Below are positions 24,986 through 34,554 of a stretch of 64,000 nucleotides of DNA, piece by piece. The notes beneath the pieces were generated by a model. The model ran no database searches and was not told the DNA's origin. It worked only from the letters and a program-made list of their open reading frames with translations. Source of the DNA: Planctomycetota bacterium (lineage in GTDB: Bacteria > Planctomycetota > UBA1135 > JADKAF01). The position numbers and the translations under genes were made by a program. Position 1 is the stretch's first letter; every line of letters starts with the position of its first letter. The DNA is taken from the NCBI GenBank assembly GCA_016719295.1, contig JADKAF010000001.1, positions 1,984,001-2,048,000 of the forward strand, given 5' to 3'.

Positions 24986-25780
24986 ATGACGCATCTGAGA
25001 CAAGAATCCATCAAAACGCTGCAGGAGTTCCTCAACTTCGCAGCAGGACTCAGAACGTCTTGCAAGTCCGCTTGGTTTCGAGGCACATCAGATTCTGGCC
25101 ACGCACTAGTGCCCTCCATGTTTCGCCACCCCAACTGCCGAACCCCTGAAGAATATGCGAAACTCGAAATAGAGGTAATCGACCGATTCAAACAACGCAG
25201 CATCCCATTCCATGATCGCCGACTGGTTGACTCATGGGATAGCCTCTTCTTCATGCAGCACTACGGTGTTCCAACTCGGCTCCTCGACTGGACGGAGAAC
25301 CCTCTCTTTGCGCTGTACTTTGCGGTAGCCTATTCAACCCGAACGACGGCAGGCTCGGATGCGGCAGTTTGGGCCCTGGACCCCTCAAGCTGGAACCAGA
25401 TCGCACTGGCCCACCAAAGCTACAAGGGTGGCCCACTAGGGCCGAGCGCCGAGGAGCTGAGTGGATATGCAGCCTCGCCCAAATGGACCAACATGAACGT
25501 CCTCCCCGTCGCAATGTATGGCGCCCATAACAGCCCCCGCATCGTCGCCCAGCGCGGGGTTTTCACTATCTTCGGTCAAGACCCGACGCCAATGGAGACC
25601 GCGTATTCATCCAGATCAGAATTTCCGGCGGGGACACTAATAAAGCTCGTTATCCCATCCGATTCCGTCGCCCAACTCCGAACAGATGTATTCAGCTTTG
25701 GCGTAACACATTCAACCGTCTTCCCAGATCTAGACGGCCTAGCTCGCGAGATCAGAGCATTCTCCGGCTTTGAAGGGTAG
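24986..25780 (+). CDS. FRG domain protein
   Basis: 264 residues. The FRG signature appears as SAWFRGTSDSGHALVPSMFR near residues 28-47, followed by the second conserved block FFMQHYGVPTRLLDWTENPL (about 88-107) and the ALYFAVAY helix. FRG domains are found alone or in putative defence and toxin proteins; their activity is poorly defined. The DUF262 gene follows after 4 bp, so the two likely form one operon. Both genes have visibly lower GC than the surroundings, a sign of acquisition. An antiphage role is inferred from the pairing and context only. Confidence 0.85.
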   Translation: MTHLRQESIKTLQEFLNFAAGLRTSCKSAWFRGTSDSGHALVPSMFRHPNCRTPEEYAKLEIEVIDRFKQRSIPFHDRRLVDSWDSLFFMQHYGVPTRLLDWTENPLFALYFAVAYSTRTTAGSDAAVWALDPSSWNQIALAHQSYKGGPLGPSAEELSGYAASPKWTNMNVLPVAMYGAHNSPRIVAQRGVFTIFGQDPTPMETAYSSRSEFPAGTLIKLVIPSDSVAQLRTDVFSFGVTHSTVFPDLDGLAREIRAFSGFEG

Positions 25781-25784
25781 AAGC

Positions 25785-26933
25785 ATGTTCCAGATGCGCC
25801 AGATGGAGTCCCGCACAATCACCTGGTGGCATAGCCGCCGAGACGAGATAGATATGTCTCCACCCTATCAGCGATCAGGGCGCCTATGGTCTGCGGAAGA
25901 CCGCAAATACCTCATCGACTCAATCATCAACGGCTTCGACATCCCCAAAATCTACATCGCAGACTTCACGTACAGAGACTCCCCGCTGAACGAAAGAAAG
26001 CTCCCGTATGCAGTCGTAGACGGCAAGCAACGCATGGAGTCCATCTTCGACTTCCTTGACGGGAAGCTTACCCTCTCCGAAAACTTCGAGTACGCAGAGG
26101 ATCGATCACTACAGCTCGGCGGACTGAGCTACCTCGATCTCAAGAAGCGGTTCCCAAGAATCGCCAGCCAGCTCGAAAATTACAATCTCTCCGTAATGAG
26201 CGTCATCACCGACGAGGAGGGCAAGATCAACGAGCTCTTCGTTCGCCTCAACCGCAGCAAGCCGCTGACAGGGGCGGAAAAGCGAAACGCGATGAAAGGG
26301 CGCGTCCCCGTCCTCATTCGAGATATCGCCGGACATGCGTTTTTCACTCACTGCATTCGCTTTGCCACTGGCCGCGGGCAAGATCGCAACGCAGCAGCAA
26401 AGCTACTCCTAATTGAGTTCAGCGGACGATTCGCCGAAACAAAGAAGCGCCAGCTAGACCTAATTGTCGACGAAGGGATTCAGTCCGAGAGCCAAGGAGT
26501 AGACCGCGCTGCGAAGCGTGTCGTTGAAGTTCTCAAAGTCATGACCGATGTCTTCATTGAGGAGGATCCGCTATTGAGCACCCAGGGCCCGGTCGTCTTG
26601 TATTACGAATTGGTCAAGACAACCCGCACATCCGAGCGCCATGCCATCAGGGAGTTCCTCGTCGCCTTTGAGACCGAACGAAGGGCAACGCGACAAGAAG
26701 GTGCAACTCAAGATCCAGAGCTTCTCGAATTCGACATCCTGCGTCGAAGCCTGAATAACACGTCCAGCCAAGTTCGATGCTTCTCGATCCTCCAGAAGAG
26801 GTTCCGGGCATTCCTCAGTTCAGCATCTCCTGACCATCCCCTCCAGAAGCCCAAGAAGGCATCAATGTGGAGTGTGCCGAAACCGCCTCTTTCGAGAAAA
26901 AAGAAGGCGAAGCCCCGCCGAGGCAGAGCGTAA
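25785..26933 (+). CDS. DUF262 (GmrSD N-domain/ParB-like) protein
   Basis: 382 residues; ATG 25785 is preferred over a TTG 15 bp upstream. DUF262 features: PPYQRSGRLWSAEDRKYLID, GFDIPKIYI, the nucleotide-binding VVDGKQRMESIFDFL (DGQQR-type motif), and LFVRLNRSKPLTGAEKRNAM. The nuclease half of GmrSD (DUF1524, His-Asn-His-like) is not apparent; the C-terminus ends in a Lys/Arg-rich tail (SRKKKAKPRRGRA). In type IV restriction systems the DUF262 domain binds and hydrolyses nucleotide; here the FRG protein may take the effector role. Lower GC than neighbours. Confidence 0.85.
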   Translation: MFQMRQMESRTITWWHSRRDEIDMSPPYQRSGRLWSAEDRKYLIDSIINGFDIPKIYIADFTYRDSPLNERKLPYAVVDGKQRMESIFDFLDGKLTLSENFEYAEDRSLQLGGLSYLDLKKRFPRIASQLENYNLSVMSVITDEEGKINELFVRLNRSKPLTGAEKRNAMKGRVPVLIRDIAGHAFFTHCIRFATGRGQDRNAAAKLLLIEFSGRFAETKKRQLDLIVDEGIQSESQGVDRAAKRVVEVLKVMTDVFIEEDPLLSTQGPVVLYYELVKTTRTSERHAIREFLVAFETERRATRQEGATQDPELLEFDILRRSLNNTSSQVRCFSILQKRFRAFLSSASPDHPLQKPKKASMWSVPKPPLSRKKKAKPRRGRA

Positions 26934-27053
26934 ATCCGAAGCAAGGCGTGTGACCCACATCCGGAAGCCCTCTCGATTACGAAAGCACTGCAAGTCCGCT
27001 CGCCGAGCGCCCCCTAGCCATGCCAGTTGGTGCTAGCGCGGCGCTGCACCAGC

Positions 27054-29786
27054 TCAGGCCTGATGATATGCATGGTCTCTCGGCCGGAGCGGCCGATTCA
27101 TCCAAAGCGGCCTCCGCAGCCCCCCCGGCCCCGGCGCCGGCCGACACATCTTCTTCCACTCCTCGTAAACCGCCCGCGACTTCGCCGTATCGACGCAGAC
27201 ATCGCCGTAGCGATCGCCTTCCATCGCACGAGCGACCACCACCTTCTGATGCCAACAATGCATCCCCGAATGCGGATCCGGCTGCACCGGGAAGGTCAGG
27301 TTCTGGTTCACCCCCGGCTCCTTCCAGAAGATCCGCGACGTATCCGGATCACTGCTCTCATAAGGCCCGAGGCCGCCCTTGTGGCGGAAGAGGAACGAAG
27401 ACCCCTGCCGCTGGAGATCCACCTCCGCGCTCGAGATCTTGTGCCCACCTACATCCTTGTGCAGACGCCACCGACCCACGTGATGGCTGCACGCCACTAC
27501 CCCCGGATGGATCCCTTCCGTGATCCAGACGCGCAGCACGAAGTACCCGATCCGCGTCGTCACGCGCGCTAGGCCATCGCGCTCGATCCCCAAACGCGCC
27601 GCGTCCCGCGGGTGGATCCAGAGCGGATTGGTGTGCGAGATCTCCTGCAGCCACTTCGCGTTGCTGGAGCGCGTGTGGATCAGCGTGGGCAGACGGAAGG
27701 TCGGCAGCAAGGTCATCTCGCCGCGCTTCTCGTCCAGGTTCCGCCAGTGCACCTGCGAGCGGATGTAGCCCGGCAGCGCTTCGTCGCCGCGCTGCCACTC
27801 GTCCATGGTCTTGCTGTAGAACTCGAGCCGCTTGCTGGGCGTCGGGAACCCGTGGACCTTCTTCCCCGGCTCGACCTCGAGACCGGCCTCTCCTTCCTTC
27901 ACCGGCTTCGCGAAGCGCTCCTGCCCGCCGTACGGCACGGCGAACGCGCCGTACTGCTGCATGTAAGCGAGCGGCGTGAACCCGAGCTTCGCGGCGGCTT
28001 CCTTCAGCCCCGGCACCGAGTTCTCGAAGATGTCGCCGAAGTACTCCTCCATCGTGATGGGAGTGCCGGGCTTCGTCTTCGATTCGTACCACTTCCGGAG
28101 ACCCAGCGAGCCATCGGGATCCGCGGCCCAGGTCAGCGCGATCCAGAACTCCGCCTCCTCCCAGACCTCGCCGGGATTGGCGTCGCGCGTATCGCTGACA
28201 GGCTTCCCTTCGCGCCGCTTCATCTCGCGCAGCACGGGCTGGCGGTAGCCGATCCAGGTCCCCGCGTGCGTCTCCTGCGACATCAAGTCATGCCGCTCGG
28301 GCCCGAGGCCCATCGGCAGCACGTAGTCCGCCCACTGCGCGGTCTCGGACCAGATCGGTGTCAAGGCGACGTGGCAGCCTACCTGCTTCTCGTCCTCCAG
28401 CATCTCGATCCACGAGCAGCCGTCGGGGTTCGTCCAGACCGGGTTGTAGACGCGCGTGAAGTAGAGCTCGAGCCGGCGGTTCTGCTCGCGCAGGAGATGC
28501 GGCAGGAGGAAGCTCATCTCGTAGTGCGCGAGCGGCCACTCCTTCGGCCAGAGCAGCTCGCTCCAGCGCGAGTGCGCGGGCGGATTCGTGCTCGGCTTCG
28601 GGGCGAACTTGTCCCACGAGTTCGGATTCACACCACCCGGGACACCGTAGCTGCCGGTCAAGACGTGCAGGAAGACGAGCGCTCGCGCCGCCTGCCAGCC
28701 GCCCAAGTTCCCCGCGGCCGTGTTGCGCCAGAGATGCGAGGTGAAGTGCGTGCCCGCGCGCTGGATCTCGTCGGCGAGCATCTTCACCGTGCCCGCGTCG
28801 ATGCGGCATTCCTCGGCCACGAACTCCGGCGTGTACTCGGCGTAGAGCTCCTTCAGCTTCTCCAAGAAGCGATCGAAGGTCCCCGGTCCCCCGGCGTCGC
28901 GCGCGGCGAGGAACTCCTGCCAGTTCGTCCAGCGCTCGACATACGCGCGGTCGATGGCGCCGCGGTGCAGGAGCTCGCGCGCCACCGCGAGCAGCAGCGC
29001 CGCTTCCGAGCCCGGCCACGGCGAGATCCAATGGTTCGCGTGGGTCGAAGTGTTCGAGAGCCGCGTGTCCACGACGGCGATGCGCGCGCCGCGCTCCTTC
29101 GCCTCGATGATGCGCTGCGCGTGCGGGTTGAAGTAGTGCCCCGTCTCCAAGTGCGCGGAGAGCAAGAGCACGAACTCCGCCTTCGCGTAGTCCGGCGACG
29201 GACGGTCGTAGCCCGACCAGAGCGCGTAGCCCAGACGCGCGGACGCGCTGCAGACGTTGGTGTGGGAGTTGTGCCCGTCGATCCCCCACGCGTTCAGCAT
29301 GCGCAGGACGAAGTGGTCCTCGCCGGGACGGCCCACGTGGTACATGAGCTCTTCGTGGCGGTTCTCCTGCAAGGCCTTCCGGAGGCGCGCGCCCAAGTCC
29401 TTCAGCACCTCGTCCCAAGTCACTTCCTCGAAGCGCCCCTCACCCCGCTTCCCGACCCGCTTCAGCGGCTTCAGGATGCGCTCGGCGTCGCGCACCTGGT
29501 TCAAGGTCGCGGGCCCCTTCGCGCAGGTGCGGCCGCGGGAGCCCGGGTGCACCGGGTTCCCCTCGAACTTCTCGATCACGCCGGTCGACTTGTCGACGAA
29601 CGCGAGCAGCCCGCAGGCCGACTCGCAGTTGAAGCAGATCGTCGGGACGCAGCGGTAGTGCTTCTCGCGGCGCTCGGGCCAGGCCTTGGGATCGAGCTCT
29701 TTCCAATCGTCCCAGCGCTCGGGGGTCGGGCCCACGGCGAGCTCCCAGGGAGAGGTGCGCAGACCTTCGGGGCGGGCGTTCGACAT
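27054..29786 (-). CDS. Molybdopterin oxidoreductase catalytic subunit (Psr/Phs/Soe-like)
   Basis: 910 residues from ATG 29786. The [4Fe-4S] site CFNCESACG with the fourth Cys in GRTCAKG lies near residues 51-95. NVCSASARLGYALW places a Cys at the position that ligates Mo in formate dehydrogenase/thiosulfate-type enzymes. Further cofactor-binding segments are GARIAVVDTRLSNTSTHA, SGDP-like YNPVWTNPDG and the C-terminal molydopterin-binding domain (THTNPLWIHPRDAARLGIERDG-like). There is no twin-arginine leader, so it may act in the cytoplasm, as SoeA does. It lies 29 bp downstream of the Fe-S/NrfD gene. Substrate is uncertain (sulfite, polysulfide or another oxyanion). Confidence 0.82.
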   Translation of the reverse strand: MSNARPEGLRTSPWELAVGPTPERWDDWKELDPKAWPERREKHYRCVPTICFNCESACGLLAFVDKSTGVIEKFEGNPVHPGSRGRTCAKGPATLNQVRDAERILKPLKRVGKRGEGRFEEVTWDEVLKDLGARLRKALQENRHEELMYHVGRPGEDHFVLRMLNAWGIDGHNSHTNVCSASARLGYALWSGYDRPSPDYAKAEFVLLLSAHLETGHYFNPHAQRIIEAKERGARIAVVDTRLSNTSTHANHWISPWPGSEAALLLAVARELLHRGAIDRAYVERWTNWQEFLAARDAGGPGTFDRFLEKLKELYAEYTPEFVAEECRIDAGTVKMLADEIQRAGTHFTSHLWRNTAAGNLGGWQAARALVFLHVLTGSYGVPGGVNPNSWDKFAPKPSTNPPAHSRWSELLWPKEWPLAHYEMSFLLPHLLREQNRRLELYFTRVYNPVWTNPDGCSWIEMLEDEKQVGCHVALTPIWSETAQWADYVLPMGLGPERHDLMSQETHAGTWIGYRQPVLREMKRREGKPVSDTRDANPGEVWEEAEFWIALTWAADPDGSLGLRKWYESKTKPGTPITMEEYFGDIFENSVPGLKEAAAKLGFTPLAYMQQYGAFAVPYGGQERFAKPVKEGEAGLEVEPGKKVHGFPTPSKRLEFYSKTMDEWQRGDEALPGYIRSQVHWRNLDEKRGEMTLLPTFRLPTLIHTRSSNAKWLQEISHTNPLWIHPRDAARLGIERDGLARVTTRIGYFVLRVWITEGIHPGVVACSHHVGRWRLHKDVGGHKISSAEVDLQRQGSSFLFRHKGGLGPYESSDPDTSRIFWKEPGVNQNLTFPVQPDPHSGMHCWHQKVVVARAMEGDRYGDVCVDTAKSRAVYEEWKKMCRPAPGPGGLRRPLWMNRPLRPRDHAYHQA

Positions 29787-29815
29787 CGCGTCTCGTTCGT
29801 TGGCTCGGGTCACGA

Positions 29816-31348
29816 TCAGGAGATGGGCAACGCCTGGCCGGCGCGCACGAGCAGGTCTTCTTCGCTGTAGAGGCCGATCAGCGCGGCGAGCGCGCCGAGC
29901 GTCCAGAGTGCCGGCACCGGCACGAGCCAGAGCAGCGCGGGGAGCACGAGACCAAGTGCCACGCCGATCCCCCAATGGCGCTTCGCGAAGATGCCGTGAG
30001 AGATCAAGTGTGCGACGCGCGCGTACTCGACCTCGCGCTTCGGCGGCGAGAGCTTCGCTTCCGCCAACGTGAAGAGGCCATGGAGCGCCAAGCCGAGGCA
30101 CGCGATCCAGCGCACGAGACTAGCACTCTCCGCATCGAGGCCGAGCAGCGGCGAGAGCAGCAGCATCCCCGCGCCGCCGGCGAGCAGCGCTTGCCCGAAG
30201 AGCTGTGCCGCGAGACCGCGCTTCATCCAGAAGACGCGGCCCTTCGCCTGGCCGAAGAGCCACGCGGTGTAGACCGCGGCGCCCGTCGCGAACGGCAGCG
30301 TCAGGAACGCGACCGCTTGGCCGAAGCCGCTGCCATGCTGGCCCAGTACGACGAGCAACGCGTAGAGCGAGAGCAACGCGCCGTAGCCCATCAGGAAGAC
30401 CGTGCCCTTCACGAGCCAGCTCTTCCAGTTGCCGCGCGTCAGCAGGTAGTAGAAGCGGTCGGGGCGCTTCAAATCGCCGATCAGCAAACCCGTCGTCGCG
30501 GTGAGGAAGAAGAGGGCCAGCGCGAGCACGGCGAGCAAGGCACCGCCGCCGAGCGCCCCGCCGAACGGAGCAGTGATCGGCAACGCCGCGAGGAAGAGCC
30601 CCGCCGCGAGCGACTTCGTGAAGAGGTAGCCCACGATCTTCCCGCCCCAGAGCGGCGGATGATCCACGTTGTAGACGGTGCGCGCCTTGGCCTTCGCCTC
30701 GAGCTCGTCCTGGAGTGCTCGCTCCGCCTGGAGCTGCACGTTCGGCAGGGGCTGCGACCAGAGGTAGCCGCCGGCGCTCGAGGTCAGATTGGGCTGGATC
30801 CCCGCCTCGGCGACTTCCTTGTAGAAGACGTTCGGCCCGGTGCCGGCCTCGACTTTCCGCGCCTGCGTCGCGCCGGCCTTCTTCATCTGCGAGACCCTGG
30901 AGTTCGGGTCATCGAAGTCGCCGGGGATGATCGCTTCCGTCGGGCACACCACAGCGCACGCGGGCGCCAGGCCCACCTCGGTGCGGTGCGCGCAGAAGTG
31001 GCACTTCTGCGCGGTGCCGGTGTCCGGGTTGATGTAGAGCGCGTCGTAGGGGCAGCCGTGCATGCACGACTTGCAGCCGATGCACGCCGCCGGATTGATA
31101 TCGACGATGCCGTCCGCGCCCTTCTTCAGGGCGCCGGTCGGGCAGATGTCGACGCACGGCGGCTTCGTGCACTGATTGCAGCGCAGCACGGCGAAGCTGC
31201 GCTTCACCTGCGGGAACTGCCCTTCCTCGGTGTACTTCACCCAGGTGCGGAAGCTCCCGAGGGGTACATCGTTCTCCGACTTGCACGCGACCGTGCACGC
31301 GTGACAGCCGATGCACCGCGAGTGATCGATGACGAAGCCGAGCTGCAT
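29816..31348 (-). CDS. Fused Fe-S electron-transfer subunit and NrfD/PsrC-like membrane subunit
   Basis: 510 residues. The N-terminal about 200 residues hold four cysteine clusters: CIGCHACTVACK, CNQCTKPPCVDICP, CIGCKSCMHGCP and CHFCAHRTEVGLAPACAVVCP, the PhsB/NrfC pattern for four [4Fe-4S] centres. Residues about 250-500 contain eight or so hydrophobic helices (for example GGALLAVLALALFFLTATTG, PFATGAAVYTAWLFGQ) as in NrfD-type quinone-interacting subunits. In most systems these are two proteins; here they are one chain. The pair would move electrons between the quinone pool and the molybdoenzyme encoded downstream. Confidence 0.85.
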   Translation of the reverse strand: MQLGFVIDHSRCIGCHACTVACKSENDVPLGSFRTWVKYTEEGQFPQVKRSFAVLRCNQCTKPPCVDICPTGALKKGADGIVDINPAACIGCKSCMHGCPYDALYINPDTGTAQKCHFCAHRTEVGLAPACAVVCPTEAIIPGDFDDPNSRVSQMKKAGATQARKVEAGTGPNVFYKEVAEAGIQPNLTSSAGGYLWSQPLPNVQLQAERALQDELEAKAKARTVYNVDHPPLWGGKIVGYLFTKSLAAGLFLAALPITAPFGGALGGGALLAVLALALFFLTATTGLLIGDLKRPDRFYYLLTRGNWKSWLVKGTVFLMGYGALLSLYALLVVLGQHGSGFGQAVAFLTLPFATGAAVYTAWLFGQAKGRVFWMKRGLAAQLFGQALLAGGAGMLLLSPLLGLDAESASLVRWIACLGLALHGLFTLAEAKLSPPKREVEYARVAHLISHGIFAKRHWGIGVALGLVLPALLWLVPVPALWTLGALAALIGLYSEEDLLVRAGQALPIS

Positions 31349-31639
31349 GCGTCCTCCGACAGGGCGCCGCGGAAGCGCTCGGCTCCGCGCGGCGAGGGCG
31401 GAAGTTTACGAGAGCGCAGGGGAGGCTCGCACGCCCCATTCCGCGCGGAGAACACGAAGGCTCCGTCTCACGGCCTGCCCCGTCGGCGAGACGGACTCGT
31501 CCCGCGCCGTGCGCCCCAGCTCTCGCGCTTCCGCCACGCGACGCGGTCGGGCTCGCGCCGTCGCCGAGGCGGGAGCCACACGGCGCACCGCATCGAGAGC
31601 GCGCCGTGCCTCGTCCTCTCGGGCCGCGCGAGAAGGCGC
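31349..31639. other. Gap without a recognised gene
   Basis: About 290 bp between the start of the Fe-S/NrfD gene and the end of the acyl-CoA synthetase. It should contain the oxidoreductase promoter; no clear motif seen. Confidence 0.4.
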
Positions 31640-33788
31640 TCAGCGCGCGATCCGCACCCGCGCATCCACCACCGCGCACGCCGCGCGCGAGCCGCCGACG
31701 AGCACGGGGTTCAGATCCAGCTCCACGATCTGCGGGTGCTCGGCGAGCAGTGCCGCGACGCGGACCAGCGCGGTCGCCAGCGCCTCGAAGTCGACGGCCT
31801 TCTGGCCGCGCGAGCCCTCGAGCAACGGGAGGCCTCGGAGCGAGCGGATCATCTCCAGCGCCTCGTCGCGCTCGAGCGGAGCGATGCGGAGCGCGATGTC
31901 CCCCATCACCTCCACGAAGATCCCGCCCAAGCCGAAGAGGACGAGCGGGCCGAACTGCGCGTCGCGCACTCCGCCCAGGATCACCTCGTGCGCGCCTTTC
32001 ACCATCGGCTGCACGAGGAGCCGCGCTTCCGGGTCGAGAGGGCGCGCGCGCTCCAGCAGCGCGCGCGGCGGAGAGCACCTCGTCGCCCGTGCGGAGGTCC
32101 ACCTTCACGCCGCCGACCTCGGTCTTGTGGAGCACCTGCGCGGAGGAGAGCTTCACCACGGTGGGATAGCCGAGATCATGCGCGGCGGAGACCGCGTCGC
32201 CCGGCGTTCGCGCGAAGACGTGCGGGAGCACGTCCAGGCCCGCTCGGCGCACGAGCTCGAGCGCATCGCCGAGCTCGAGCCAGCCCGAAGCGGGAAGCGC
32301 GACGGCCGCGAGGTGCTCGGCGACGGCGGCGCGGCGAGCCGCGCTGCCCGGGTCGGCTTCGGCGGCGCCGCGCGCGGCGCGTACGGCGGAGTTCTTCGTC
32401 GCGCGCTCCTGGCGGCGGCGGTAGCGCAGGAGTGCCGCGACGGCGCGCGCGGCTTCCTCCGGGAAGGGATAGACGGGGATCCCGCCTTCGCGGAGCACTT
32501 GGAGTGCTTCCTCGCCGCGCTGCTTGCCCAGGAGGCAGGCCACGACGGTCTTCCCCGCCTCGCGCGCGCGCTCGACGATCACGCGCGCCACGGCCTCGGC
32601 GTCGATCATCACCGGCGAGACGAAGATCACGATCGCGGCGTCGACGTGCTCGTCGGCGAGCACGGCGCGGAGCGCGGCGTCGTAGGCCTTGGCGTCGGCG
32701 CTCGCGATGAGATCGACGGGGTTCGCGACGCTGGCCTCGGGCGGGAGGGCTGCGCGCAATGTGGCCTTCGTCTCCGCGGAGAGCTCGGCGAAGGGCATGC
32801 CGTGACCTTCGCACGCGTCGGTGGCGAGGATCGCGGGGCCGCCCGCGTTGCTGACGATGGCGATCCTCTCGCCGCGCGGGAGCGGCTGGTTCAAGTACAC
32901 CGAGGCGACGTCGAAGAGCTCCTTCAGCGTCTCGACGCGCAGGACACCGGCTTGCTCGAAGAGTGCGTCGAAGGCCTGGTCGCGGCCCGCGAGCGCGCCG
33001 GTGTGCGAGGCGGCGGCGAGGGCGCCGCGGCGCGAGCGGCCCGACTTCACGACGACGATCGGCTTCGTGCGCGAGACGCGCCGCGCGATCTTCACGAACT
33101 TCTCGGGCGAGCCCACCGACTCGATGTAGAGGAGGATGATCTTCGATCGAGGATCGTGCTCCCAGTACGCGATGAGATCGGCGATGTCGACGTCGCAGCG
33201 ATTGCCGAGGCTCGCGAACATCGAGATGCCGAGGCCGAGCTGGCGCGCCTGCGCGAGGATCGCCTCGCCGAGGGCGCCGCTCTGCGAGACGAACGCGGCA
33301 GCACCGGGGATCGGCACGGCGGCGGCGAAGCTCGCGTTCAAGCGCACGGCGGGATCGGTGTGGATGATCCCCATGCAGTTCGGGCCGATGACGCGGATAC
33401 CGTAGCGCCGCGCGATCGCCACGAGCTCCTTCTCGCGCGCGGCGCCCTCGGGGCCGGTCTCGCCGAAGCCGGCGGAGATCACGACCAGGGCCTTCACGCC
33501 TTTCTTGCCGCAGCCTTCGACGACCTCGAGCACTTGCGGACCGGGCACCACGAGCACCGCGAGATCGACCTCGCCGTCGATCTCCTCGACGCTGGCGAAC
33601 GCGCGCATGCTCTGCACGATCGGGCTCGTCGGGTTCACCGGGTAGACCACGCCGGCGAACTCGTCGCGCATCAGGTTCTGCAGCACCTCGCGCCCGATGG
33701 TGTGCTTCCGCTTGCTCGCGCCGACGACGGCGACGGAGCGCGGGCGAAAGAGGCAGTCCAAGCTGGTCGCGGCGGGATCCTGACTCAC
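31640..33788 (-). CDS. ADP-forming acyl-CoA synthetase (acetate-CoA ligase family), frameshifted
   Basis: The product would be about 716 residues. Start GTG 33788 overlaps the lipB stop. Domains in order: CoA-binding Rossmann fold (FRPRSVAVVGASKRKHTIG), ligase-CoA domain (AAFVSQSGALGEAILAQARQ), the phosphorylated His region (AAASHTGALAGRD), and a C-terminal ATP-grasp domain. In the ATP-grasp domain the frame is lost after KVDLRTGDEVLSA (about 32060), in a GCGCGCGC run. The next frame resumes RALLERARPLDPEARLLVQPMVKGAHEVILGG and runs to LDLNPVLVGG and the stop. Two missing or one extra base explains it. The enzyme converts acyl-CoA, ADP and phosphate to acid, CoA and ATP, or the reverse. Sequencing error or real lesion cannot be told apart. 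Confidence 0.8.
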
Positions 33789-34477
33789 CGGTTCACGTCC
33801 TTCGGGCGATCGGGGAGGAGCCCTTCGAGCGCGTCGCGATCGAGGCTCCGGTAGCGCTGGCCCCAGACCTCCGCTGCCGCGGAGCGCAGGGCATCGATCA
33901 CGCGCTCGCGCGACGGCGCGGAGGAGCCCGCAGCCGTGGCGACGTCGCTCATGACCGCGGCGTCGAGGCCGCAGGGATTGAAGCCGCGCCACACGCGCGG
34001 ATCCACGCGGTAATTCAGCGCAAGGCCGTGCCAGGTGATCCAGCGGCGGACGGCGAGGCCGAGCGAGCAGAGCTTCTTCCCCCCCACCCATACCCCGGTC
34101 TTCCCCGGCACGCGCGCGCCGGCGAGCCCGATGGACGCGAGGGCGCGGATCACGACCTCTTCGCTCTCGCGCAGCGCGCGATGCAGGTCGCGCGAGGAGC
34201 CTTCGAGCAGGCGAATCGGATAGAGCACGATCTGCCCCGGCCCATGCCACGTCGCCTCGCCCCCGCGCTCGACGCGCACGGTCGCGACGCCCGTCGGCAC
34301 CACTTCGTCGAGCGGCGAGGTGCGCCCGAGCGTCACGATGCCCTCGTGCTCGCAGCAGAGCACGAGGTCCGGCACGGCGCCCGCGAGGCGCGCCTCCACG
34401 CAGCGCTCCTGGAGCCGATGCGCCTCCGCATAGCCCACGCTGCCGAGCTCGACCCAGAGAGCCTCGCGCACTTCCAT
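33785..34477 (-). CDS. lipB: Octanoyltransferase LipB
   Basis: Transfers octanoate from acyl-carrier protein to lipoyl domains, the first step of lipoate synthesis. About 230 residues from ATG 34477; a GTG 36 bp upstream would add 12 residues without clear homology. Motifs: VERGGEATWHGPGQIVLYPI (substrate pocket), TGVWVGGKKLCSLGLAV with the catalytic Lys, WHGLALN, and FNPCGL with the catalytic Cys. Its stop overlaps the start of the acyl-CoA synthetase (GTGA). No lipA is in the window. The product may serve lipoylated dehydrogenases encoded elsewhere. Confidence 0.9.
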   Translation of the reverse strand: MEVREALWVELGSVGYAEAHRLQERCVEARLAGAVPDLVLCCEHEGIVTLGRTSPLDEVVPTGVATVRVERGGEATWHGPGQIVLYPIRLLEGSSRDLHRALRESEEVVIRALASIGLAGARVPGKTGVWVGGKKLCSLGLAVRRWITWHGLALNYRVDPRVWRGFNPCGLDAAVMSDVATAAGSSAPSRERVIDALRSAAAEVWGQRYRSLDRDALEGLLPDRPKDVNR

Positions 34478-34513
34478 GCACGCAGGATACGTCCACCGCA
34501 CAGCAAGGTGCAC

Positions 34514-34548
34514 GGCACCGTGAAGGTGCCTGGCACTTTCACTGTGCC
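34514..34548. repeat. Short inverted repeat (GTGCCTGGCAC core)
   Basis: GGCACCGTGAAGGTGCC and its near-complement (two mismatches) flank a single T. The central AAGGTGCCTGGCACTTT-like core is itself palindromic. It lies 6 bp past the stop of the secreted-protein gene on the minus strand and just upstream of lipB, so it may end the upstream operon. Confidence 0.6.
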
Positions 34549-34554
34549 GCGGGG

